Shown here piece by piece: positions 48,604-56,922 of a stretch of DNA of 63,152 nucleotides. This stretch comes from Eubacterium sp. (lineage in GTDB: Bacteria > Bacillota > Clostridia > Oscillospirales > Acutalibacteraceae). The stretch spans positions 1 through 63,152 of the forward strand of contig JAFUEH010000012.1 of assembly GCA_017463985.1 (NCBI GenBank). The letters run 5' to 3'. The position numbers and the translations under genes are program-made. Within the stretch, counting starts at the first letter, position 1; each line of letters starts with the position of its first letter. The notes below the pieces were generated by a model. It made no database searches. It had not been told where the DNA came from and was given only the letters and a program-made list of their open reading frames with translations.

Positions 48604-50231
48604 TTACTCTTCGTCGTCCTTTTCCTTCTTCTTTTTCAGGATGATGAACAACACGATACCGCCAACAACCAATACAATACCTGCTAAGGTCGGATAAAAG
48701 GCATACGGATTGTTAACAAATCTGATGAACCAATTATTAGATACCAGCAAGTTATCTGCTTTCAACGCAAAATCAGCCGTTTCAGTGCCGTTTCCGGCTT
48801 TGTCGCCTACCTTAATCACCAGCGACTTCTTGGAATTGCTCGCCGGCAATGTAAACGTTACCTGATATGCAGTATTATCGTCCGTAGTTGTGATATCTGT
48901 TTCCTGATCAATTTTTACCGCATCGCCGTCATATTGAACAGAGAGCGTACTCAAATCGACCGCATCCAGGCGGTAACTGCTTATGATCGCGGTCACCGTA
49001 GCAGTTTTGCCGTCGGTGCTGAAGGCGTCGTCCTCGATTTCACATGGATTAGAAACAATCTCCTTATGCGTATTATCTTTGAATTTTTCATTCTGAAGCG
49101 AAGCGTTCATATCCGCAGTCGGTGGAGCAGTAAGCACAACAAATTTCAAGATTTTGCGTGTTTCCTCAGGGTAGTTTTCCACTGCTTCGTTGTTGAGGTT
49201 GGTATTCTTAGCCTCATCATGCGTCGTAGCCAGAATTTCATAGACGCCCTGTTGATTAAACAGATCATCATTCAGCAGTAGATACTTATATTCCTTTACT
49301 GCATACGCGTCCTTTTCCGGATCAGGCTCTATCACCAGATAGTCCTTATCCTTTTCCAGCTCAATTCGCTGTTGATCATGCTGCGATTCATTCACATAAT
49401 CTAAAAGCAGCGTTGTCTCTTTAGTATCGATAAAATCGCAGTTGATCTCCGTAAACAATGCGCTATCCTTATCATCTTTGTCAACATCTTTTTTGACAAA
49501 GGGCTTGCACGAACGTTAATTGCCGCAGTGTCCTTCTCATCGTCGATCGTGACATCAACGGTGTTATCTTCAGAAGGCTGCTCTCCGTCAATCGTTACAG
49601 TACCGTCATTTTCGATCGTGACAACAATCGTCTGTACCTTCAGCGCTAATACCAGCGCTGTCTCAGCTGTTTCATCGCCGGCAGTAACCGTCACAGACGC
49701 CGGTGCATAGTTTTTAGCAGTCGCTGAAACGGTGTAGTTTTTCCCTTCCACACCGTCGAACGAATAGGAAAGGTCTTTGACCGTAACTGCGGTTTCTTCC
49801 CCGTCACACTCAGCAGTAACTGTAACTGCATTCTTATCCGCTTCTGCTACGCCGCTGATCGTACCACTAACGGTCACGATGCGGTCAAGGTGAATTTCAG
49901 TACCGGTGGATTCTTCGCCAATCACGAGGTTTTTACTACCGTCTGCATATCCGTCTTTATTTACGGTAAGCGTATAGTCACCGATCGGAACATCCGTGAA
50001 AGCTACCTCACCGGCCGTATCGGTCTTTTCTGTCGTACCGTTCAGCTCTACCGATGCATTTTCAATGGGGTTTTCCTCTTTGTCCAACACGGTCACAACA
50101 TAGCTAGCCACCGTTTCTCCCTCTGCGTATACCACAGAGGAAGTGTGAATCGGCAATACTGAAAGCATCAGTATCATGGCCATCACAAGGGATATGAGTT
50201 TCTTTGAGACCACTTTAACATTTTCCATCAT
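48604..50231 (-). CDS. Exported surface protein split by a -1 frame change (candidate recoding)
   Basis: Frame 0 (from ATG 50231, GGAG seven bases upstream) encodes a signal peptide, a carboxypeptidase-regulatory-like domain (YVVTVLDKEENPIENASVEL) and a second beta domain, and stops at 49401. The -1 frame continues from about 49488 to 48604 with more domains and a C-terminal membrane anchor (LAGIVLVVGGIVLFIIL, then KKKKEKDDEE). The two frames meet at A-AAA-AAG (49494-49488), read in frame 0 as TCA AAA AAG. A -1 slip there gives a continuous product of about 542 residues. The alternative is loss of one A from a seven-A run. Confidence 0.7.
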
Positions 50232-50682
50232 TCTTTTTCTCCTCTAAATCTTTACTGTGAATATATTTAAAAACTTTGCCGTTCAGCGCCAAATGCATCT
50301 GAAGCGCAAAAGTCATTGCCGATAATACCATCGTCTGTGCCGTCACACTGCTATTTCTGCTTAAAAACACCACAAACAACACAACACTGACAATGAGTCC
50401 GGCATCTGCCACAACGGCCGGCAGCGCTGAAAAGAAACGTACAGGATTGAGCATACCCGTTATCTTTTTATCCTTTTTCAGGCGTCGGAACAAATACAGC
50501 TTGATGATCCATCCAATCAACAGGCTTAACCAAAACAAGGCAGACGAAAGATAAGAAATTAGTATCACCGTTTTGCTTTCGCTTCGGTAATCGGTAATCA
50601 AGGAAAAAATGATCGATAAGGAAGCAAACAGCATCAGCGCCATGGATATATCATCCAACAATCTCAGCTTACCGTATCTCAT
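50215..50682 (-). CDS. Four-TM membrane protein, function unknown
   Basis: 155 residues with four hydrophobic helices (ALMLFASLSIIFSLI, VILISYLSSALFWLSLLIGW, LPAVVADAGLIVSVVLFVV, MVLSAMTFALQMHLAL) and a basic cytoplasmic loop, LFRRLKKDKK. Its ATG overlaps the previous gene by 4 bp and its end overlaps the next by 17 bp, so translation is coupled across three genes. It may be a membrane component of the type VII locus, but it matches none of EsaA, EssA or EssB by eye. Confidence 0.65.
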   Translation of the reverse strand: MRYGKLRLLDDISMALMLFASLSIIFSLITDYRSESKTVILISYLSSALFWLSLLIGWIIKLYLFRRLKKDKKITGMLNPVRFFSALPAVVADAGLIVSVVLFVVFLSRNSSVTAQTMVLSAMTFALQMHLALNGKVFKYIHSKDLEEKKNDGKC

Positions 50683-51476
50683 TCAATTACCTCGTCTGTG
50701 TTAATGAAGGTTTCCTCCTCCACAATATCAAAAGAAACATTCGTCGCTGCCTGTTCAGACAAAACGGTCGTCCCTGCTGCCTCCTCTTGCAATACAGAAG
50801 TCGCTCCAACATCCTCGGAAAGAACATCCGTTGCCGCCTCGTCCATTGACAAAACATCAGTAACAATCTCATCATCGCTCAGCACATCTGTTGCCGCTTC
50901 ACTATAGCCATCGTTGTTGAGCACATCTGTTGCCGCTTCGCTATAGCCGTCGCTGTTCAGGACGTCCGTCGGCATTTCAGAAATAGCATCACTCAAAACA
51001 TCGGTGTCTGCTTCCGTGTCATACACAGAAGCCTGCGCTCTTTGTGTAGCTCCGCCGCTGAGCTTGTCCGTTAAATTAATGCTGTCTAAAGAAGTAGTAC
51101 CGTCAGAGGCAACGGCTTTAGAGGTGCTTTTAAAGGTTTGCACCGGCTCACCGGGCGGCATAGATCGGGAGATTTTTCCGGTACCCCTTGTAAGGTTATG
51201 GGATTTATGCGCCTCCCTTTGCATCTCCGCACGTGCCTGTGTACTATCGATCATACTGTCGATCGCAGCGTTATGATTAGACCGCGGCTTTTTAACACCA
51301 TAGCTCATATTCGTCGTTTGATTACGGATTTGCTCAATTTGCTTTTGAGCCGTTTTACCGCTTAAATCACCGATAACAGCAGCAATATCGTTGGTGAAGA
51401 ATACGGTGATGCTGACGGCTAAAAACGCAAAGGCAAATACAAAAAATACTAGCGCAAGGATTTGAAATACCGACAT
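50679..51476 (-). CDS. Single-TM protein with eight TxVL repeats
   Basis: 265 residues. An N-terminal transmembrane helix (ILALVFFVFAFAFLAVSITVFF) is followed by a hydrophilic, probably disordered cytoplasmic tail. From about residue 150 it carries eight spaced copies of a Thr-x-Val-Leu motif in acidic context: TDVLS, TDVLN, TDVLN, TDVLS, TDVLS, TDVLS, TSVLQ and TTVLS. This resembles the phosphothreonine motif that FHA domains bind in GarA/OdhI-type proteins. EssC proteins of type VII systems carry FHA domains at their N-terminus. GGAGGTG precedes the ATG. Confidence 0.7.
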   Translation of the reverse strand: MSVFQILALVFFVFAFAFLAVSITVFFTNDIAAVIGDLSGKTAQKQIEQIRNQTTNMSYGVKKPRSNHNAAIDSMIDSTQARAEMQREAHKSHNLTRGTGKISRSMPPGEPVQTFKSTSKAVASDGTTSLDSINLTDKLSGGATQRAQASVYDTEADTDVLSDAISEMPTDVLNSDGYSEAATDVLNNDGYSEAATDVLSDDEIVTDVLSMDEAATDVLSEDVGATSVLQEEAAGTTVLSEQAATNVSFDIVEEETFINTDEVIE

Positions 51477-51478
51477 TA

Positions 51479-52006
51479 TTAATCACCTCCGTACTCACTA
51501 TTTATTTGTGTTTCCAGCATAGCTTTCCATTCATTAAGATTTTTTTGTTCCTCTTGTAATAATCCTGAAATGTCGTCCAGCTTCACAATATTTAAGATCT
51601 CACTCTTTGTGTAATTTTGCTTATGCAGATAAGCAACCACATTTTTCTGTCTTAAAACATAGAGGGCAGCTTGATAGACATTATACTTTAGGTTATTGTC
51701 AGTACCGTCATGCGCGATCGCAATACTTGATTCAAATGCCTGCATTGATTCTGCAAATTCTTTGGCATTATTATCTTTTAGCCAAATATTAACTTTATTA
51801 TTGAATGAAATAATATTGTACATCAATTGTGCAGTTTCACGGTCAGGATTTTCGTTTTCCGTAGCCTTCTCCAACCACGGTTCTGCCAATGATATTCTGG
51901 TGGTATCGGAATCAGGATAAATATACAAATAGAAACGTGCAATCTGATAAGATAACGACGAGTATTTGTCCGGCGGCATTTTTTTCCGGATTTCCTCATT
52001 TCCCAT
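51479..52006 (-). CDS. Soluble helical protein, function unknown
   Basis: About 175 residues, strongly helical with a TPR-like spacing (YSSLSYQIARFYLYIYPDSD, LAEPWLEKATEN), no signal peptide. The ATG at 52006 is preferred: AAAAGGCAG lies nine bases upstream and it overlaps the lipoprotein stop by 11 bp. A longer frame to 52102 would overlap that gene by over 100 bp. Two bases separate it from the TxVL gene. Unknown component of the island's system. Confidence 0.62.
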   Translation of the reverse strand: MGNEEIRKKMPPDKYSSLSYQIARFYLYIYPDSDTTRISLAEPWLEKATENENPDRETAQLMYNIISFNNKVNIWLKDNNAKEFAESMQAFESSIAIAHDGTDNNLKYNVYQAALYVLRQKNVVAYLHKQNYTKSEILNIVKLDDISGLLQEEQKNLNEWKAMLETQINSEYGGD

Positions 52007-52451
52007 CGACATCTGCCTTTTTTGCATTTTGATTGGCTTCTTTTTTGGACGACAATAAACCGTTTTCGATAGCACACGCAATAATTTCGTCTTCCGTTGC
52101 ACTGTCGTTGTCCAACAGTGTTGACGCTCTTACAATTGTTTCAGCAATAAAGCCTTTCTTCGCCTTAAAATCTTCATAGAAGTAGGGAGAATCCTGATGA
52201 TCTAAGACGCCCCATTCATAGCTGGATTGAACATAAGAAAAAATGGGGTTATCTGATTTTATGTCGCGAAAATAATTAGCATCACTTTGGTATTCATCTA
52301 AGCCCATCTTTTCGGCTAAAGCCGTAATCCATGCGCCACGCGTTAAAGCGCCGTCATTAGTATTTGATGAACAGCCGGAAAAGCCTACAGAAATACTGCA
52401 TAACAGCGAAATTGTTACGATGATAGCGACTATTTTTCTAAAACATTTCAT
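51996..52451 (-). CDS. Lipoprotein with SLH-like domain
   Basis: 151 residues. Signal sequence IVAIIVTISLLCSISVGFSGC has a lipobox ending in FSGC. The mature part has an S-layer-homology-like pattern (RGAWITALAEKMGL, YFRDIKSDNPIFSYVQSS, KKGFIAETIVRAS). It is probably anchored to the outer leaflet. AGGGGAG precedes the ATG. First gene after the WXG100 group, likely a surface component of the locus. Confidence 0.7.
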   Translation of the reverse strand: MKCFRKIVAIIVTISLLCSISVGFSGCSSNTNDGALTRGAWITALAEKMGLDEYQSDANYFRDIKSDNPIFSYVQSSYEWGVLDHQDSPYFYEDFKAKKGFIAETIVRASTLLDNDSATEDEIIACAIENGLLSSKKEANQNAKKADVDGK

Positions 52452-52527
52452 TGGTTTCTCCCCTTATATAATATTGTATAATGTATATGTAAAACACCGT
52501 TATCGGCATATTGTTTTCTAGTCAAGT

Positions 52528-52553
52528 GGCAATGCGGCTATTGCCGCATTGCC
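52528..52553. terminator. Hairpin after the WXG100 genes
   Basis: GGCAATGCGGC and GCCGCATTGCC form an 11-bp stem with a TATT loop. T-run lies only on the plus-strand side. On the coding (minus) strand it may instead protect the abundant WXG100 mRNA or reduce read-through to the lipoprotein gene. Confidence 0.5.
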
Positions 52554-52560
52554 TTTTTGT

Positions 52561-52893
52561 TTAAGCAAAATCTGCTAAAGCAGATGAATCAATTTGCTGA
52601 GTAGCATTACTCTTTATAGTGTCTTCTGTCGTATCATATCTTGTAACAGTATTTTCAATAAAGCTAACGTAACCCTGTACAGCCTCTTTATATGCAGTAT
52701 ATGTTTTGTTATAAAACAAATCCATCTGTTCCTTTGCTTGGTTAGCTGCATCGCCGGTCCAAGTGGAACCTACAAGTGAAGTAATCTGCTTGTATATAGC
52801 GTCTAATACAGATGATAACGTATCGTTCTGTGTAGCAATGACGCCCTTAGCAGCGGTTAATTCGCTTGTTGTCATTTTCAAGTTGCCAGCCAT
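52561..52893 (-). CDS. WXG100-family protein 3
   Basis: 110 residues in the two-helix hairpin layout. The turn is STWTGDAAN (WxG) and the C-terminal export motif YxxxD/E is present in RYDTTED. It differs more from the other two than they do from each other. GGAGGTG precedes the ATG. Such proteins are secreted as dimers by the EssC ATPase; here that ATPase is truncated, so export would need a copy elsewhere. Confidence 0.88.
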   Translation of the reverse strand: MAGNLKMTTSELTAAKGVIATQNDTLSSVLDAIYKQITSLVGSTWTGDAANQAKEQMDLFYNKTYTAYKEAVQGYVSFIENTVTRYDTTEDTIKSNATQQIDSSALADFA

Positions 52894-52918
52894 TTATTTC
52901 ACCTCCGTTTTCTTGAAA

Positions 52919-53224
52919 TTATCTTGCCAGCTTCTGAGCTTCTGCTTTCGTATCAGTTTCTGCCTGCTTGTAGTCCTTTGATGCTTTCTCTAAGAATGCA
53001 ACCAGCTTCTCGAAAAACGTATCCATCGCTTCAAAGTCATTTTTGAATGTAATGACACGATCATGGAATTCCTGATTATCATCGCCCTCCCAAGCAGCGT
53101 CAATTTTGGTAAATTGATTAAACACCGCCTGATACGCTGTTTTATAATCGTCAGCTTTATTTCTAATTGTGCTGACAGCGGTATCAATTTCACCGGTGTT
53201 AACCTTTAATCCGTTTGCAGCCAT
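52919..53224 (-). CDS. WXG100-family protein 2
   Basis: 101 residues. WxG turn in IDAAWEGDDNQEFHDRVITF, YxxxE signal in DYKQAETDTK, C-terminal LAR. Closely related to the neighbouring WXG100 protein (IDAAWDGDDHQEFYERVITF), so the pair arose by tandem duplication and may heterodimerise. AGGAGGTG precedes the ATG. Confidence 0.9.
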   Translation of the reverse strand: MAANGLKVNTGEIDTAVSTIRNKADDYKTAYQAVFNQFTKIDAAWEGDDNQEFHDRVITFKNDFEAMDTFFEKLVAFLEKASKDYKQAETDTKAEAQKLAR

Positions 53225-53290
53225 TTTTTCACCTCCTTCTCGTTAAAATTAATTAATATAGATAAAAACCCAATTAATTGTCACGTAACA

Positions 53291-53593
53291 TTATCGTGCC
53301 AGCTTATTGGCGGCTTTTTCTGTAGCAGACTCTGTCGCAAGGTAAGCCTTTGCACTTAATTTCAGATGCGTCGACACTCTGGTAAAGAAGGATGTCATAT
53401 TAAGGAAGTCTTTTTCAAACGTTATTACGCGCTCATAAAACTCCTGATGATCGTCGCCATCCCACGCTGCATCAATGCTTTTGAAGGAATTGAAAACCGC
53501 CTTATAAGCACCGGTATACTCATCATTTAAACGATCAATTTCACCGGCAATGCGTTCCATCTCGCTCGATGATGTTGTCATAGAATTTGCCAT
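53291..53593 (-). CDS. WXG100-family protein 1
   Basis: 100 residues with the WxG turn AAWDGDDHQ, a YxxxE signal in AYLATESATEK and C-terminal KLAR. First of three WXG100 genes. AAAGGAGGAG precedes the ATG; 13 bp after the YukD-like gene. Confidence 0.9.
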   Translation of the reverse strand: MANSMTTSSSEMERIAGEIDRLNDEYTGAYKAVFNSFKSIDAAWDGDDHQEFYERVITFEKDFLNMTSFFTRVSTHLKLSAKAYLATESATEKAANKLAR

Positions 53594-53606
53594 AAGCTCC
53601 TCCTTT

Positions 53607-53858
53607 TTAAATAATCATTAGTTTTGAACCGTTTTTGACGCCGAGCTCGGTTGCGGTAAAATTCAGGTTGATAATATCCCCTGTACGACGGTCGCACAGG
53701 ACAGCGGTATCATCCGGGAGATACCGTCCGTCCTCCGACTCGGCGATTGCCTTTTTGATCAGCTCGAGGACTTTATACATCTGAACCGATCTAGGTATTT
53801 TCATTTCATATCTGTTTCCGGAGGCGGGAACATATACTTCAATAATGATTTTGTTCAT
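53607..53858 (-). CDS. YukD/EsaB-like ubiquitin-fold protein
   Basis: 83 residues beginning NKIIIEVYVPASGNRYEMKIP and ending VKNGSKLMII, the beta-grasp pattern of the YukD (EsaB) family that regulates type VII secretion. No C-terminal di-glycine. GGAGGAAGT precedes the ATG, which overlaps the EssC fragment by 4 bp. Confidence 0.88.
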   Translation of the reverse strand: MNKIIIEVYVPASGNRYEMKIPRSVQMYKVLELIKKAIAESEDGRYLPDDTAVLCDRRTGDIINLNFTATELGVKNGSKLMII

Positions 53859-54736
53859 ACTTCCTCCTCCGTTGTGAGTAATTTCGTCAGCGTCGGCTTG
53901 CCGCGGCTGAGCAGATAACCAAAGTCATTTCCGATTTCTTCATAAAAGCTGTTGCTGTGCTTATTCGCCTTCAAGCTGTATTGGTCTGCAAAGCCGTCGC
54001 CAACAAACAAGCCCTCATTGGCCTTAATATGCGCTTTATACCATTCGGTATAAGAATTCGCTGCATAATATGACTGGCCTTCAAAGAAAAGGAAGTGCAC
54101 CTTGTACATAGCCTTGCCCTTTTGCAGCATCGCAAACAGCCGTTCCTTCGCTTTGTCACCCAAGCGGTTGGTGAGCTTTTCAATACCAATCACCACAATA
54201 AAGCGCTGTTCAAACTGATCCAAGAAGGATTCATCCATATTAGCGGCCTTGTAGCCATTATTACGAGCCAACACATCCTCAAAGATTTCATCAACAGCCG
54301 CATCAAAATCAGCTGTAATTACCTGAGAATGAAGCTCAGCGTTCTTACACCAGCCCTCACAATCGAAAATCTGAACGCGACACTGTTCCAGCAAATCTAC
54401 TGCTTTCACAAATTCTCCGACAAAAGGCTCTAACACAAACGAATCATTGGCCATGATCGGATAGATATACTTGTTCTTCATGTCGATGGAAACCGGCTTC
54501 ACTGAACGCTTATCAATACCTACCGGCACCGTCAGCTCGCCTACCGCCTCGCGCAGATCGTCGAGCTTCACGAAATCAGGAAGGACAGGAATCCTTCTGG
54601 CATGAGACGTTGATCCGGCATCAGTCTCAGCACAGTAAGCTCTGATGAACTCATACTGATCCGCACAGTCATGACAATACGCAGTCTGGAATTCATATAC
54701 CTTGCCAAGCTGGATGATACTGATTAAGCCTCTGCC
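53855..54736 (-). pseudogene. C-terminal remnant of the type VII ATPase EssC/YukBA
   Basis: The frame is open from 54736 (a TAG lies just upstream) to 53855, about 293 residues against well over 1,000 for a complete EssC. GRGLISIIQLGKVYEFQTAY and RRIPVLPDFVKLDDL match the region entering the third ATPase domain. The domain that follows (VPVGIDKRSVKPVSIDMKNK) has no Walker A glycine-lysine loop, as is usual for the degenerate last domain. FHA, transmembrane and the first two ATPase domains are gone. The GTG at 54571 could start a 238-residue product, but it has no good ribosome binding site. Confidence 0.8.
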
Positions 54737-55407
54737 CTATTGTTGTACACATCCTGCAAACACACTGCTAGCTTTCTGGGAATTGGAATATCCCGCCAAG
54801 ACGATTTTGTTTTTGGCGTGTCAATGACGTATTCCGTTTTTCCGTCATTATTAATGCGCGATACGGTCGCATCAATATGAAGGATTCGCCTTTTGAAGTC
54901 TACATTTTTCCATTCTAATGCACAGATTTCGCCAATCCTTAATCCGGTATATAAAGCCAGAAGAATACCAAGACCGGTTTCGTCAATGTTGTTCGTTAAG
55001 TACTCTGTGAGTTTACGATAGTCTGCCCGACTCAATAAGTGAAAGCTAGGATTGATTGCAGACGGTTTATAGATAGGATTTTTCAAATCAGCACACCAAT
55101 TTTCATTTGCTGCAAAATGTAAGGCAGAGCTGATAATCAGTGACATTGTACTGACATAGGATGGTGCCAACGGTGTATGATGATCAATGCTTCCGGACCG
55201 TAGCTTATCGTTCAAAAAACTGTTTATTTGCATCGCATTTAAGTCGCTGAGAAAACAGTCGCCCAAATTGGGAGTAATATGTTTTTGGATAATATAGTTG
55301 TATTTGTCATAAGTTGTATGCTTGATCCTCACTCGATTTGATGTCAGCCACATTTCCAGTGCATCTGCGAAAGTCATCCGTTCGGTACATACATTCTTGG
55401 TTACCAT
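54724..55407 (-). pseudogene. Tyrosine recombinase/integrase, C-terminally truncated
   Basis: 227 residues from ATG 55407 (AAAGGAG eight bases upstream). The SAM-like core-binding domain (about 10-105) and the first half of the catalytic domain with TGLRIGEICALEW (catalytic Arg) are present. The protein stops after IPIPRKLAVCLQDVYNN, before the HxxR and Tyr motifs. Its last four codons, RAEA, are read from EssC DNA in another frame, so the gene was cut and joined to essC. It cannot be catalytically active alone. Confidence 0.85.
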
Positions 55408-55585
55408 AGCGATTCTCCTTTTTTTGATATGATTTAGCGCTTTAATACATAAAATTACAAATTTTGACAAATTGTGTAGAATATCTTGATTTTTATTTTG
55501 AATTAGATATAATAATTATGAATAATTTTGTGTAGAAGTATTAGTTCTACGAAATATTTTACTTTGTTTTTTATTAAAAGTGAAT

Positions 55586-55620
55586 AAACCCTCAGTTTGA
55601 ATAATTCAAACTGAGGGTTT
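55586..55620. terminator. Perfect bidirectional terminator after the XRE gene
   Basis: AAACCCTCAGTTTGAA (55586-55601) and its exact complement (55605-55620) with a TAA loop, flanked by A- and T-runs. Confidence 0.92.
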
Positions 55621-55624
55621 GTTT

Positions 55625-55939
55625 CTATATATTGTTTTGTTCAAGAATGTCTTTAACTGCTTTTATGATATCACAAACGATCTTTCGTTGCCGTTCTGTA
55701 GTATCTGCAAATAAGTCAACGTGCTTCTCTTGACCGACAAGCAAATTGTCCATTCCCACTTCCAGTGCATTGGCGATGGATATCAGCGCAGACAGACTGG
55801 CTTGTTTTTTGGCATTTTCAATATATCCGATATAAACTGCTGACAGATCTGACCTTTCTGCCAGCTCCGCTTGTGTCATCCCCTTAGCGTTACGTATGGC
55901 TTTGATGTTCTTTCCTATTTTTTTATAATTCGCTTCCAA
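55625..55939 (-). CDS. XRE-family transcriptional regulator
   Basis: 104 residues starting at TTG (AAAAGGAG ten bases upstream). Helix-turn-helix at about 8-63: IGKNIKAIRNAKGMTQAELAE, then SDLSAVYIGYIENAKKQASL. A short helical C-terminus follows. Located beside the integrase remnant at the right end of the island, it probably controls the element or its secretion genes. Confidence 0.88.
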   Translation of the reverse strand: MEANYKKIGKNIKAIRNAKGMTQAELAERSDLSAVYIGYIENAKKQASLSALISIANALEVGMDNLLVGQEKHVDLFADTTERQRKIVCDIIKAVKDILEQNNI

Positions 55940-56130
55940 ATGTGTTCTCTCCTTTTTGTAATGCTAACCTCAACAATACCGAAAAGAACATAGATAATGC
56001 AAGATAATACCGTTATTTCAACGAAAATCTCATGATTGCGGCAAGCTAATCTGGCAAGGAATGGAGAATCAATAAGTATAATATTTGTAATCACAAGTAA
56101 AACAAAGCACTAAAACGCGTCATATTGTGC

Positions 56131-56166
56131 ATAGGTCAAGCCGGCAGCGGCATAAGATATAGCGGT
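56131..56166. repeat. Right 36-bp direct repeat of the island (attR candidate)
   Basis: Same as the left repeat except one C for G. It ends within the extended Shine-Dalgarno region (GGTGAT, 56164-56169) of sigK. The segment also contains CATAAGATA, which fits a mother-cell sigma -10 element, but this would place the start site almost on the start codon. Confidence 0.8.
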
Positions 56167-56173
56167 GATGAAA

Positions 56174-56857
56174 ATGATCTCAGCTTTACTGACCCTGCTC
56201 GGCACGAATCTGTTGCTGCTGATACTGCACATTCAAAACTACTCCTCCTTCCCAAAGCCGCTTTCCGCCAAGCAAGAGCGTGAATACCTGGAGCGTATGG
56301 CAGGCGGCGACACACAGGCACGCGACATTTTGATCGAACGGAACCTGCGCCTCGTGTCGCACATCGTGAAGAAATATTACTCCAAAACCAACGACGCCGA
56401 CGAGCTGATCTCGATCGGCACCATCGGGCTGATCAAGGGCATTGACTCGTTCGATTACACCAAGGGCACCAAGCTGGCCACCTACGCTTCGCGCTGTATT
56501 GAAAACGAGCTGCTGATGCACTTTCGCTCGCTGAAAAAGGAGAGCGGCGATGTGCTGATGGGCGACGCGGTAGACACGGACAGCGACGGTAATCCGCTCA
56601 CGGTAGAGGACACCCTTGCCGATGAGCACGACCTGGCCGAGGCTTATGAAAAAAAGGCGCAGTGGGCGCAGGTCAAGCGCTATATTGAAACGATGCCGAA
56701 CGAACGTGACCGGACCGTTCTCATTCTGCGCTACGGCCTGAACAATCAAAAGCCGCTCACCCAGCGCGAGGTGGCGGCAAAGCTCGGCATCAGCCGGTCG
56801 TATATTTCCAGAATCGAAACAAGGCTTCTCAAGGACATCCGCGACCGCTTTCAGTAA
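56174..56857 (+). CDS. sigK: Sporulation sigma factor, SigK type with pro-sequence
   Basis: 227 residues. The hydrophobic N-terminus MISALLTLLGTNLLLLILH is the pro-sequence of pro-sigma-K, followed by IQNYSSFPKPLS and the conserved YLERMAGGDTQARDILIERN. Region 2 has ISIGTIGLIKGIDSF and YASRCIENELLMHFR; region 4 ends with the helix-turn-helix REVAAKLGISRSYISRIE. Sigma-K drives late mother-cell genes of sporulation. The coding region is uninterrupted, unlike B. subtilis where skin splits it. The ATG at 56174 is favoured by GGTGAT just upstream; a GTG (56165) and an ATG (56168) precede it. Sigma-E is the main alternative. Confidence 0.88.
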   Translation: MISALLTLLGTNLLLLILHIQNYSSFPKPLSAKQEREYLERMAGGDTQARDILIERNLRLVSHIVKKYYSKTNDADELISIGTIGLIKGIDSFDYTKGTKLATYASRCIENELLMHFRSLKKESGDVLMGDAVDTDSDGNPLTVEDTLADEHDLAEAYEKKAQWAQVKRYIETMPNERDRTVLILRYGLNNQKPLTQREVAAKLGISRSYISRIETRLLKDIRDRFQ

Positions 56858-56884
56858 TCAGGAATATAGGGCATAAAGAAAAAG

Positions 56885-56910
56885 CAGAGCAAGGAACGCA
56901 CCTTGCTCTG
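56885..56910. terminator. Bidirectional terminator after sigK
   Basis: CAGAGCAAGG and CCTTGCTCTG form a 10-bp stem with a 6-nt loop, with TTGTGTTTT on one side and CTTTTTCTTT on the other, serving convergent sigK and flavin reductase genes. Confidence 0.85.
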
Positions 56911-56922
56911 TTGTGTTTTCAG

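Larger units (their letters stand above)
47772..56166. mobile_element. Putative integrated island carrying a decayed type VII secretion locus
   Basis: An 8.4-kb segment bounded by 36-bp direct repeats (47772-47807 and 56131-56166, 35/36 identical). It contains a truncated tyrosine recombinase and an XRE regulator at its right end. All genes run on the minus strand, and the DNA is visibly richer in A+T than both flanks. The right repeat ends 8 bp before the preferred sigK start, so the insertion separates sigK from its original upstream DNA. An essB gene and most of essC are missing. Confidence 0.7.

Noticed and set aside
51479-52102. Longer start (52102) for the helical protein
   Set aside because: It would overlap the SLH-like lipoprotein gene by more than 100 bp and lacks a binding site; the 52006 ATG has one.
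53855-54571. A functional 238-residue secretion ATPase
   Set aside because: No Walker A loop, and homology runs upstream past the possible start to the integrase junction, so this is a remnant of a larger protein.
56119-56166. A sigma-E or sigma-K promoter inside the right 36-bp repeat
   Set aside because: CATAAGATA fits the -10 element, but the transcript would start at or within a few bases of the start codon and the -35 match is poor.
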